Source: UBA10649 sp963842725
GTDB taxonomy: Bacteria > Actinomycetota > Actinomycetes > S36-B12
DNA length: 35,470 nucleotides
Direction of reading: 5' to 3'
Assembly: GCA_963842725.1 (NCBI GenBank)
Contig: CAWJHN010000002.1
Coordinates: 1-35,470, forward strand
The position numbers and the translations under genes are program-made. Below, one piece after another: positions 1 to 7,808 of the stretch. Numbering within the stretch: the stretch's first letter is position 1; every line of letters starts with the position of its first letter. The notes under the pieces are model-generated. The model was given only the letters and a program-made list of their open reading frames with translations, was not told where the DNA came from and made no database searches.

Positions 1-1
1 C

Positions 2-496
2 GACCTCGCCACGAGCCGCACGATCGATCGTGGACTCGGCGGGGACCTGCTGTTCCGCCCCGTCCGTCGGCGCTTCGCCACCAGCGCTACCGTCGTCATC
101 GACAACAACAACTGGCGCAAGCGGGTGTGGAGCCCGGCACGCGAGGCCGCCGACCTGAACGGTGATCCCGCGCTGTCCGCACTCGATCCTCGACGTCGAC
201 CCCTCCGCGTCAAGGACCTGCGGGCCTACGCAGCCAGCGTCGTCGTCGACAGCGGGGGCACGCAGTACGAGGCCGCCGCACTCCTACGTCACTCCACAGT
301 CCAGACCACCAACCGCTACTACGCCCGCGCGCAGGACGAGCGGAGCCAGGACCCCGCCCGCGCGAGCCTCCGCGTCGACCTGACCATGACGCTGCCCGAG
401 CGGATCGACGCACTGTGGATCGCATGGGTCACGGCCTACCCCGATCAGACGGCCGATCTGCTCGACCCTTCCCGTGATGACGAGGAGCCTCAATAG
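2..496 (+). CDS. Tyrosine recombinase / phage-type integrase, C-terminal fragment
   Basis: The reading frame is open from the first bases of the window, so the gene starts outside it; only the last 164 residues are seen. They match the C-terminal half of the catalytic domain of tyrosine recombinases: a KDLRAY segment corresponds to the [H/K]xxR motif, LLRHSTVQTTNRYY supplies the second His and the nucleophilic Tyr (the family consensus is LGHSSxxTTxxYY). These enzymes cut and rejoin DNA at attachment sites, often the 3' end of a tRNA gene. A tRNA-Lys with a damaged duplicate lies 2.7 kb downstream, and a restriction-type gene lies between, so this is likely the integrase of a tRNA-Lys island. 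The catalytic first Arg lies upstream of the window. It could also be an XerC/D-like or transposon recombinase; the degenerate tail after the Tyr is not informative. Confidence 0.8.
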   Translation, partial: DLATSRTIDRGLGGDLLFRPVRRRFATSATVVIDNNNWRKRVWSPAREAADLNGDPALSALDPRRRPLRVKDLRAYAASVVVDSGGTQYEAAALLRHSTVQTTNRYYARAQDERSQDPARASLRVDLTMTLPERIDALWIAWVTAYPDQTADLLDPSRDDEEPQ

Positions 497-658
497 CTCC
501 AGGCAGAGGATCAGCTGTACGGAGCAGTCCCCTTGGCGGCGGTTGAGGCCCCTGCGGGCCAGCGCCGCGTGGCCACACCAGCGATCCGCGTCAGGTTCGA
601 CCAATCGCGGAGGGCCACATGCGTCACCGTGCCCTGCTAGCGTCGCGTCGATCACCAG

Positions 659-2851
659 ATGAGGGACGGCCGGATCACACGGGGGCGCGTTGTGCTGACG
701 CAGGTTAAGACACCGCACGAGACGTTCTTCATGCCGCAAAGGCTGGTGATCCCGCCGTTCCAGCGTCCGTATGTATGGACGCAGGAAGGGCAATGGGAGC
801 CGCTGTGGGATGACGTGCGCCGGCTCGCCGATCGGTCGCTTGCGCGCGAGGCCAACGTGTCGCACTTCCTCGGTGCGATCGTGATCCAGCAGCAGGAGGG
901 GCAGGTCGGCTCGTTGGGCACGTGGACCGTGATCGACGGTCAGCAGCGCCTGACGACCCTGCAACTCCTCCTCGACGCGATCCATGAGGAGGTGGCTCAC
1001 GCAGGCTTTGAGGACATCGCCCGACAGATCTCCGATCTCGTGGAGAACCCCGAGCACTTCATCAAGGGTCACCCGGAGCATCGCTTCAAGGTCTCGCCCA
1101 CCAATCGGGATCGCACCGCGTTCGAAGAGGTGATGGCAGCCGAGCCCCGATCGACTACAAGACCCTTGAGCGGATGGGCAACCCGAAGTTCGCCGCTGCT
1201 CATGAGTACTTCGCTCAGGCAGCCCGCACGTGGCTGGGCGACGCGGACATGCAGACCCGTGCCCGCGCGCTCGTCGATGCGGTCTCCACCAATCTGCAGA
1301 TGGTGGTCATCAACCTGCTGCCGCACGAGGACGCCCAGGAGATCTTCGAGACCCTCAATGCCCGCGGCACTCCCCTGACGGCAGCTGACCTGATCAAGAA
1401 CTTCGTGTTCCAGCGCCTGGAAGGAACGTCCGAGCAGATCGAGAAGGCGTCGCACCAGTACTGGGGGCCGTTCGAGACCGAGTACTGGGAGGCGAACGTT
1501 CAGGCAGGCCCCGTCACCTACAGTGCAGCTCCCTGTTCTTCAACCAGTGGCTGATCGCCAAGACCGGCAAAGACGTAGCGTCCAAGTCCGTGTTCTCCGC
1601 GTTCAAGTCCTACGTCGCGGACAACCCGATGCCGATGGACACCCTGCTGCCGGAGATCCGCGCCACAGCCGACGAGTACCACCGGCTGGCGCAGGAAGCC
1701 GCTCACCCCACTCATGACCTGACGCGCCTGGGCCTGTTCGCCTACCGCACCTCGACGCTGAAGTCAGAAGCCCTGCGCCCGGTCGTCATCTGGCTCACTG
1801 ATCCCAATGACACCCCAGTTCCGCCTGCACAACTGACCAAAGCCATCGAGAACCTGGAGAGCTGGCTCGTGCGTCGCGCCTGCATCCGAGCGGGCAACAA
1901 GAACTACCGCGACCTGACCCTGTCTTTACTTCGCCACGCTCAAGGCCGGCAATCGGGAAAGCGCCGGCGACATCGTGCAGGACTTCCTCGCCCGGCAGTC
2001 CAGCCCGGACACTTACTGGCCCACCGACGACGAAGTTCGGACCGCCCTGCGCAAGCTCTCCATCTACAAGCGGTTCCAGCGCGGCCGCACCCGAATGCTT
2101 CTCGAGGCCGTCGAGGATCACCGACGCGGCTGGGATGGCCCCCGCCCCAAGCACGAGTCGCGGGTTCGCCGTGGAAGCTTGACGCATCGAGCACCTCATG
2201 CCCCAGCACTGGCAGGCGCACTGGTCCCCGCCCAAGGAGGGCATCGACCGTGACGATCTGATCCACACCATGGGGAACCTGACACTGACCACGTCGTCGC
2301 TGAACTCGAAGGTCTCCAACGGACCATGGCACGGCACCGACACGGATCCAGGAAAGTTCGAGATCCTCTCCGACTCCAAGTTCACAGCCGTGTCCATCAC
2401 TCAAGACGCGGTGAAGAGGGGCAAGAAGGCGTGGACGGACGAGACCATCCAGGCCCGCACCGACGCGATGATCGACGTCATCCTCGAGATCTGGCCAGTG
2501 CCCGAGGGCAACGTGGGACTCCAGAATGGGGCTGGCCCAGCCGTTGAGGTGTACGTCGGCATACCGGATCTCCTGGCTGCAGGCCTGCTGACCGCCGGCC
2601 AACGCCTTCACTCACACCCTCCGGCGTACGCAGGCAAGGAATGCACCGTCACCGAGGATGGCTGGCTGAAAGTCGGCGATGAACTGTTCTGGTCACCCAG
2701 CGGGGCAGCAAAGGTCTTCACCGTCCATGCAGCCAACGGCTGGTACTTCTGGCAGACCGAACGCGACGGCGGAGACCGGCTCAAGGACCTGCGCGACCAG
2801 TACGCCGACGAGCGTGGCCTCACCGCCAAGAACGATGAAGGCGAGGAGTAG
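659..2851 (+). pseudogene. GmrSD-like DUF262/DUF1524 restriction protein with RAMA-like C-terminus, four frameshifts
   Basis: Read across frames this is one protein of about 720 residues. The N-terminal DUF262 domain shows IPPFQRPYVW, FLGAIVIQQQ and the nucleotide-binding IDGQQRLTTLQ; a DUF1524 HNH nuclease follows with IEHLMPQHW and MGNLTLTTSSLN. Family members (GmrSD, type IV restriction) use NTP hydrolysis to cut modified, for example glucosylated, phage DNA. The last ~85 residues (LLAAGLLTAGQ, TEDGWLKVGDELFWSPSGAA, GWYFWQ) resemble the RAMA domain of restriction/methylase proteins. The frame breaks near 1147, 1527, 1927 (an extra T in TTT) and 2184 (an extra base before ATCGAGCAC); between breaks the protein looks conserved. 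Either it is a recent pseudogene or these are sequencing indels. The start is ATG 659 or GTG 690, the latter with a G-rich Shine-Dalgarno. It lies between integrase and tRNA-Lys, as expected of island cargo. Confidence 0.82.
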
Positions 2852-3083
2852 GCGCCTCTCTTACGGCGGTCCAATCGCACCATCCCGATGGCCGACTCGG
2901 CCTCGTAAGCGTTCGCTGTCGCGCCGGTTCCGCTTCCAGCCGTCCGATGCCCCGCCCCAACTGCTCGCGCAGTATCCAGCTCAGCAGAAGGATCTGCAGG
3001 TGTCTGGATGAGCCTGGGAACGCCCTGAAACGTCGCCCTGCAACGGCCCGATTTCGCGGATTGATTATCCGTAGGTTGAAGAA

Positions 3084-3119
3084 GAAAGGGCCAAAGAAAG
3101 GGCCAAAGAAAGGGCCAAA
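3084..3119. repeat. Three perfect tandem copies of GAAAGGGCCAAA
   Basis: Three exact 12-bp units run head to tail at 3084-3095, 3096-3107 and 3108-3119, 72 bp from the 3' end of tRNA-Lys. The stretch 2852-3190 has no convincing gene, so the repeat is probably non-coding. Short direct repeats beside a tRNA att site are often integrase arm-type or excisionase binding sites; that role is inference here. Confidence 0.85.
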
Positions 3120-3148
3120 CTGCGGTTTTGCCACACATCGTTTTCCAT

Positions 3149-3177
3149 TTGCAGCGCCGAAATCCGTTGCGCTGCAA
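3149..3177. other. 9-bp stem hairpin just downstream of tRNA-Lys
   Basis: TTGCAGCGC (3149-3157) and GCGCTGCAA (3169-3177) form a perfect 9-bp stem with an 11-nt loop. It lies 13 bp beyond the 3' end of the tRNA-Lys gene in its direction of transcription. It could act as a U-tract-less terminator for the tRNA or as an integrase core/arm site; no T-run follows it. Confidence 0.5.
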
Positions 3178-3190
3178 CAGGTTTGACGAG

Positions 3191-3262
3191 TGGGTCGCCG
3201 GGGGCTCGAACCCCGAACCTACGGATTAAAAGTCCGCAGCTCTACCATTGAGCTAGCGACCC
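3191..3262 (-). tRNA. tRNA-Lys(TTT)
   Basis: On the minus strand the 72-nt cloverleaf is complete: acceptor GGGTCGC pairs with GCGACCC plus discriminator A; the D-arm carries GCTC/GAGC; the anticodon stem GCGGA/TCCGT encloses the loop CTTTTAA with anticodon TTT; the T-arm is CGGGG-TTCGAGC-CCCCG. CCA is not encoded. A promoter with -35 TTCAAA and -10 TAGACT lies upstream (3315-3343). The first 57 nt are repeated exactly at 5125-5181 in a truncated copy. The 3' end abuts the integrase-bearing region, so this gene is the likely att site of an island. Confidence 0.93.
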
Positions 3263-3314
3263 GGGGGCACGACGAGTGCGACTCGGAAACGTTTCGACGT
3301 GCCTCTGAGATCGG

Positions 3315-3343
3315 AGTCTATTCAGCGTCCGGGGGGCTTTGAA
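3315..3343 (-). promoter_or_regulatory. tRNA-Lys promoter
   Basis: Read on the minus strand, TTCAAA (3338-3343) and TAGACT (3315-3320) are 17 bp apart, 52 bp upstream of the tRNA 5' end. The TAGACT box, its flanks and the spacing are conserved before the truncated tRNA copy (5234-5262), which supports function. Confidence 0.6.
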
Positions 3344-3415
3344 GCGCGGCCACGGCTGTCAGCTCGAAACTACCGAAGCGAGCAGACGCCCTGACGACGC
3401 ACCTGTGACCCAGGC

Positions 3416-5101
3416 ATGGGCCGTGCGTCCGTTAGCCTTCCGGCTCGGGGAGGTGGTCCGGTGCAGGCAGCACGCGCGGTCGGCGGTCGACGCGGCGAAG
3501 CGTCAGGGTCACGTTTCGACATCCTGGAGCTTCCGGCGCTCCTTGTCGTCCTGCTCGCCGTTGCGGCCCGGTCAGTGCTGACCGAGGACCTGGCGTTCTG
3601 GGACGAGGCCGCCTACCTTCGCCGAGGACTTGATGCACTGGCAGGGCAGTGGCCGCGGTTCTCCGATGGCGCAACCTACTCTGACTACTACCTCGTCCTC
3701 AGCAGGTTCGCTCACGATCCGGTTGGCCTCTACTTCGCGGGTCGCGCGGGGGCCGCGGTACTGCTCGTCTCGGGGATCTGGTTGGCGGCGCGACTGGTCG
3801 TGCACCGTCACCTGGCGTGGGCAGCGGCAGCGGCCATCGCGACAACGCCAGCACCGTACATCTGGCCCGGCGTCGCGGCCCCCGCCGCTGGGGTCATCGT
3901 CGTCGGGCTCGCTGTTCTCTTCCGATATCCGGGGCTGACGTCCTTGGGTATCGCCGCGGGTCTCTTCTGGCTTGCGGCCGGGTCTCGGCCCGAGTTCTCC
4001 TGGTTCGCCCTCCTGTGCAGCAGCCTTTCGATTGCATGGTGTGTGCTCGTCGTCGTGCGTCGCACGAGTGACCGACCGCTCGGCGTGCGAGCCGTCGTGG
4101 CCGTTCTCGTCGGCGCCGTTGCCGTTCCGGTCGGACTCGTCCTGCTTCACGGATCACCGTTTGAAGCGACTGGTCGTGACTGGGTGGCCTTTGGGCAGCA
4201 CTTCTCACTGCGCAACGCACAGGGCTCCGAAGACCCGTGGCTGGACTGGGTGGCCATCGTCGATCGCAGTTTCCCAGGAGCCACCAGCGTTCGAGAGACC
4301 CTCTTCGTCGACCCTCTCGCGGTCCTCTCCCACGTCGTCGCAAACCTTACAGACGCCCCCATGGCGCTCTTCCGTGATGCATTGGGAGTCTCATCCGAGT
4401 CGCTGTCGGGCAGTTCCGTCGGAGTCCTCATGCTGATGTCCCTGCTCGCCGGACTGGCCCTCTCCCTTGGCGTCAGTCCACGCAGTACCGTCGCTCGCTT
4501 GCGCGTGGTCACTCAAACCCTGAAGTCCCATCGCTACCTTCCGGCTTGGGTGGTCTTGGGAACCTTGATCATCTCGATCGCCCTTCCGGTTGCCATCGTC
4601 TATCCAAGGGCCCACTACCTCGTGATTCCGGCGGGGCTGCTCGTCATCGGAATCGTGGCGGTGCAGCAGTGGATCGGCTCCAGCCGGTTCACCCTCGCCG
4701 TTCCCGTGGCGATCACCGTCGCGCTGTTCAGCTTGTTCGCACTCCAGGACGTTCGCCTCGCCATCGCCCGCGCCGCCTTCCCGGCGCCGCTCGCCGTCAC
4801 GGCGACCCGCTTGGACGAGGCCGATGCTGACTGGCGACTTCTCGCGGTCGATCGGGGGCTCGCAACGTTTGTGCCCGGGCTGACGGAGGTGGAAGGTGAC
4901 ACCCCTCGACCCGGTGAGGATTTCCCGGCTTACCTGGATCGGAACCGCATCAACGCCGTGCTCATCAACGATCGCTTCATGAACGCTGTCTGGAGCCGAA
5001 CCCCAGGGTTCGCGCTATTCACGGCAGATCCCACCGCAGCGGGATTCGCCCCGGTGTCCCCGGGCTCGTCCGTCTGGGTGCGGACCCCCCAGCCAGACTA
5101 G
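3416..5101 (+). CDS. Multi-pass membrane glycosyltransferase-like protein (GT-C/ArnT-PMT type)
   Basis: The protein has up to 561 residues and about ten to twelve hydrophobic segments, beginning at residues 38-52 (ELPALLVVLLAVAA). Directly after the first segment comes AFWDEAAY (D63, E64), matching the DE/DD motif in the first extracytoplasmic loop of GT-C enzymes such as ArnT and PMT, which transfer sugars from polyprenyl-phosphate donors. The soluble C-terminal part (from about residue 455) ends GSSVWVR. The true start may be downstream of 3416, since the first 35 residues are basic and low in conservation features. It stands alone between an intact tRNA-Lys and a truncated duplicate of it, and its codon use looks less GC-biased than that of the neighbouring metabolic genes, so it may have been brought in as cargo. 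The acceptor is unknown. Confidence 0.75.
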   Translation: MGRASVSLPARGGGPVQAARAVGGRRGEASGSRFDILELPALLVVLLAVAARSVLTEDLAFWDEAAYLRRGLDALAGQWPRFSDGATYSDYYLVLSRFAHDPVGLYFAGRAGAAVLLVSGIWLAARLVVHRHLAWAAAAAIATTPAPYIWPGVAAPAAGVIVVGLAVLFRYPGLTSLGIAAGLFWLAAGSRPEFSWFALLCSSLSIAWCVLVVVRRTSDRPLGVRAVVAVLVGAVAVPVGLVLLHGSPFEATGRDWVAFGQHFSLRNAQGSEDPWLDWVAIVDRSFPGATSVRETLFVDPLAVLSHVVANLTDAPMALFRDALGVSSESLSGSSVGVLMLMSLLAGLALSLGVSPRSTVARLRVVTQTLKSHRYLPAWVVLGTLIISIALPVAIVYPRAHYLVIPAGLLVIGIVAVQQWIGSSRFTLAVPVAITVALFSLFALQDVRLAIARAAFPAPLAVTATRLDEADADWRLLAVDRGLATFVPGLTEVEGDTPRPGEDFPAYLDRNRINAVLINDRFMNAVWSRTPGFALFTADPTAAGFAPVSPGSSVWVRTPQPD

Positions 5102-5124
5102 GCAGGCCGGCCCCGGCTTGAGCG

Positions 5125-5181
5125 TCGAACCCCGAACCTACGGATTAAAAGTCCGCAGCTCTACCATTGAGCTAGCGACCC
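5125..5181 (-). pseudogene. Truncated tRNA-Lys copy (5' 57 nt only)
   Basis: Positions 5125-5183 are identical to 3206-3264. The copy keeps the acceptor 5' strand, D-arm, anticodon arm with TTT, variable loop and the T-stem 5' strand, then diverges inside the T-loop, so it cannot form the T-arm or acceptor stem. The flank on the promoter side (5184-5262) is also clearly similar to that of the intact gene but not identical. This is the footprint of an insertion that displaced the 3' end of a resident tRNA gene, or of a partial duplication. Confidence 0.88.
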
Positions 5182-5233
5182 GGCGGCACCACCAAGGCGA
5201 CTCGACGACGTCCTGTGATGCCTCTCAGACCGG

Positions 5234-5262
5234 AGTCTATTCAGCGTCCGGCCTGCCATGAA
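5234..5262 (-). promoter_or_regulatory. Promoter retained upstream of the truncated tRNA-Lys
   Basis: On the minus strand TTCATG (5257-5262) and TAGACT (5234-5239) have the same 17-bp spacing as the promoter of the intact tRNA-Lys. Transcription from here would give a 5' tRNA fragment running toward the glycosyltransferase gene on the antisense strand. Confidence 0.5.
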
Positions 5263-5360
5263 TCACGGCCACGGCCGTGGGTTCGGTGACACTGACGCGA
5301 GCAGTCCAGGTGAGCGCGCACCTCGAATCACGCAGCTCGCCCGGCCTCGGGGCGCGCCCT

Positions 5361-5376
5361 ATACCCCTAGGGGTAT
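5361..5376. promoter_or_regulatory. CsoR-like operator ATACCCCTAGGGGTAT
   Basis: A perfect 16-bp palindrome of the type bound by CsoR-family regulators (Cu(I)-sensing CsoR or persulfide-sensing CstR; family sites have ATACCCC...GGGGTAT). It overlaps the first half of the -10 box TATCCT (5374-5379) of the DUF393 gene, so binding should repress it. No CsoR gene is present in the window. Confidence 0.72.
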
Positions 5377-5379
5377 CCT
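5374..5379 (+). promoter_or_regulatory. -10 box TATCCT, leaderless start of the DUF393 gene
   Basis: TATCCT fits TANNNT and ends exactly 6 nt before ATG 5386, which puts the transcription start on the A of the start codon. No Shine-Dalgarno is present. Confidence 0.6.
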
Positions 5380-5385
5380 GTGGTC

Positions 5386-5787
5386 ATGCTCCCACTCGAT
5401 CAGCCGGTCTTCCTCTTCGATGGCGACTGCGGGGTCTGCCAGAACGGCACCGACCGAATGCGTCGTCGGTTCAACCCCCCGGTGGCGTTGGTTCCGTACC
5501 AGTCCGTCGACCTCGCCCGCTACGACGTCAGCGAGTCGGAGGCGCTCGAGGGACCGGTGCTCGTCCGCGCCGACGGATCGCATGTGATCGGACCGGCGGC
5601 GATGGCGGGGGTCCTGCGAATGTCGCGCTCGCCCTACCGGCAGGTGGGCTCGATCATGGGCCTTCGCGGGGTTCGCAGCCTGCTCGCCAGGGTCGGGCCG
5701 GTGCTGTACCGAAACCGCGGTCGCATTCCCGGCACCGCGGGCACGTGCGAGGTGGCGCCTCGGGTCAGCAGCGGCTACGTGTCGTAG
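5386..5787 (+). CDS. DUF393 (DCC-family) thiol-disulfide oxidoreductase-like protein
   Basis: The 133-residue protein opens with FLFDGDCGVCQ, the DxDCxxC signature of DUF393 (C15, C18), a thioredoxin-like fold family with predicted disulfide exchange activity; the substrate is not known for the family. Basic residues and a GPxLYRNRGRIPGTAGTCE C-terminus follow. ATG 5386 is chosen over GTG 5380 because a TATCCT -10 box sits exactly 6 nt upstream, implying a leaderless mRNA. A CsoR-like operator overlaps this promoter, so expression is likely released by copper or by reactive sulfur, which suits a cysteine-pair redox protein. The 3' end overlaps the convergent metallo-beta-lactamase-fold gene by 13 nt. 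Confidence 0.85.
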   Translation: MLPLDQPVFLFDGDCGVCQNGTDRMRRRFNPPVALVPYQSVDLARYDVSESEALEGPVLVRADGSHVIGPAAMAGVLRMSRSPYRQVGSIMGLRGVRSLLARVGPVLYRNRGRIPGTAGTCEVAPRVSSGYVS

Positions 5788-7118
5788 ACGCTGTCGGGGA
5801 TCACGGGTGCGTTCGGGTCCAGCTGGGCGTACGGATTCCCCTGCCCGTTCGGGTAGCGGTACTTCGGCGGGTCCGTGTCCGGGATGAGCGATGCGGTCTG
5901 CCAGGCGAAGTCGGACACGACGGCGCGCCGCTGACGGATCCGATCCTTGGTGACCTGCACGACGTAGAAGTCGGTCGCGATCGACACCCGGCCCTCCGGG
6001 TACCAGGAACGCACGTCGCGCATGGCCGCCTTCATCGTGTCGTCCTCGGCCTGGAAGTGCGTGGCGATCGCCAGCCGGGGGTGCCGCTCGAGCTGGCCGA
6101 GAAGGTAGCCGAAGCCCTTCTGCGGGGTATGCGAGTTGTTCTGGATCATCTGGGCCGCCTGGACCGCCTGGTCCCAGCCCGGCGTCGCCCGGCTTGAGGC
6201 CGGTGTTCTTGCGCGCCCACACCTCGAGGCGGGACGACCATCTCGTGGATGAACACGTCGACGCCTGCCGTCGCCTGGTCGATGATGTACTGCGTCGGGC
6301 GGGTATCGCCCGAGAAGACCATCGACAGCCCGTTCCACTCGAGCTTGTAGCTGATCGAGCCCTGGCGATCGTGGACCGCCGGGAAGTGCGTGATGCGAAC
6401 GCCGTCGGCGTCGTAGGCGACGCCGCCGATCGTGCGCCACGGCAGCTCGGTCGCGACGAGATCGAACCCGTCGCGGTGGCCCGCCGGGTCCCACGGCGGC
6501 GGCACGAAGCTCTGGTAACTGGTGGGCAGGAAGCTGAAGGCCTCCCGGTGCCACCGGTTCGCCTCGCGCAGGTTGCTGGCAGAAGGCCGCGGTGCCGTCG
6601 TCGTAGATCTCGCCGGTGACCGGATCCGGCACGTCGGACTTCGTCGGGCCCCAGACGTACAACGGCGACTTGCGGTCCAGTGACGGCCCGAAGTCGAAGA
6701 TGTGCGTGACGTCGCTGGTGTGGTCGCCATGCAGGTGGGTCAGGAAGATCCGATCCATCTGCTTCATGTGGACCTTCATGGACGTGTACTTCTCCATCAC
6801 GCCGGTGCCGGCGTCGAACAGGAAGGAGTCCCCGTTGCCGAGCTCCACGAAGACGCTGCCGCACGACTGCGCGAGCCGCGGGATGGGCGACGTCCCCATG
6901 AACGAGATGCGCATCTCGTCGGTACCGATCGGCTCCCGCCCCGGGTAGTAGGGCTTGAGCGAGTCGAACCAGGAGTTCCGCTGACCCGCGGGCCGGCCCG
7001 GTGCGGCCGCTGCCGGCCCGGCGATGGCCAGGCCGGCCACGGTGGCCGATGCCCCGAGCAGCGACCTACGGGTGATTGCATGGCCTTCGGCACCGTTCCC
7101 GCCATCGAACCAGCCCAT
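5775..7118 (-). pseudogene. Tat-exported metallo-beta-lactamase-fold hydrolase, three +1 frameshifts
   Basis: Spliced across frames this is a protein of about 445 residues. It begins MGWFDGG with a twin-arginine signal (TRRSLLGASATVAGLAIAGPAAAA), so it should be exported folded. The Zn-binding motif THLHGDHTSD, FDAGTG and a later FSGDTRPT segment place it in the metallo-beta-lactamase superfamily, near RNase Z/arylsulfatase-like hydrolases; the substrate cannot be read. ATG 7118 has a GGAGG Shine-Dalgarno 5 nt upstream. The frame breaks near 6577, 6225 and 6185; each looks like one extra C, and together they restore the original frame, which then runs cleanly to the stop. The extreme clustering with net zero shift favours sequencing insertions over decay. 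Its 3' end overlaps the DUF393 gene. Confidence 0.85.
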
Positions 7119-7208
7119 CGCGACCTCCGTCACTGAGGGCGCCGAACGCCGCACCCGCTCGGGATTCTCCTCCCGCAGGCTGTGCCGTTGCGCGTTGATG
7201 CTGGCGGG

Positions 7209-7676
7209 TCAGAGCACCAGGGGCTTGATCGGAGCCGCGATGAGCGACGGGTCATCGCGCCAGTTCACGCCCGGCACGTCGATGAACAGCTCGATCTCGT
7301 TGCCGTCCGGATCGGCGATGTAGAGGCTGTGGGTGACGGTGTGGTCGCTGGCCCCGAGCACGGTCACGTGGTTCGCCTGGAGGGTGGCGAGGGCGTCCCT
7401 CAGGTCGTCGTCGCTGTCGCCGATCTTCAGGCCGAAGTGGTAGAGGCCGACGCGGCGGCCCATCGGGATCGCCGCAGCGTTCTGCCCGACCTCGATCAGC
7501 AGCAGTTCATGGTGCGTCCGGTTGGAGGGCGCGTTGAATGCAGCCGCGGGGAACGGCAGCTCGGAGGTCCCGCCCTCGAGGATGGGCCGCCAGCCGAGCA
7601 CGTCCCGGTAGAAGCGGACGGACGCCTGCAGGTCGCGCACGTAGAGCACCAGGTGCCCGAGCTCCTTGACCTCCAC
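7209..7676 (-). CDS. VOC-family protein (glyoxalase/extradiol-dioxygenase superfamily)
   Basis: This 155-residue protein is a two-module vicinal-oxygen-chelate fold: VKELGHLVLYVRDLQASVRFY opens the first half, GLYHFGLKI the second, and IADPDGNEIELF closes it. H8, H80 and E129 are placed to bind a divalent metal as in catechol 2,3-dioxygenases and glyoxalases, so it is probably a metal-dependent lyase or dioxygenase for a small molecule not known here. GTG 7676 has GGGAGG 4 nt upstream. It stands upstream of the Tat-exported hydrolase on the same strand (90 bp between them) and is divergent from the beta-propeller gene. Confidence 0.85.
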   Translation of the reverse strand: MEVKELGHLVLYVRDLQASVRFYRDVLGWRPILEGGTSELPFPAAAFNAPSNRTHHELLLIEVGQNAAAIPMGRRVGLYHFGLKIGDSDDDLRDALATLQANHVTVLGASDHTVTHSLYIADPDGNEIELFIDVPGVNWRDDPSLIAAPIKPLVL

Positions 7677-7808
7677 GAGACCTCCCGTTGGCTGTGCCTG
7701 CGGGCGATCCTTCCCGATTCGCCGCCGAAGTCAACCGACGCCGACAGGCAGGACACTCAACATCGCCCGGCGTAGCCTGAGTTGACGACGCGAGGAAGAG
7801 GCGTAGCC

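Noticed and set aside
3084..3119. CRISPR-like array
   Set aside because: The three 12-bp units are directly abutting with no spacers, and no cas genes are present.
2608..3186. Coding ORFs across the tandem repeat (KKGPKKGP on plus, WPFLWPFL on minus)
   Set aside because: They have no homology-like features outside the repeat and overlap the end of the restriction gene; composition is low-complexity.
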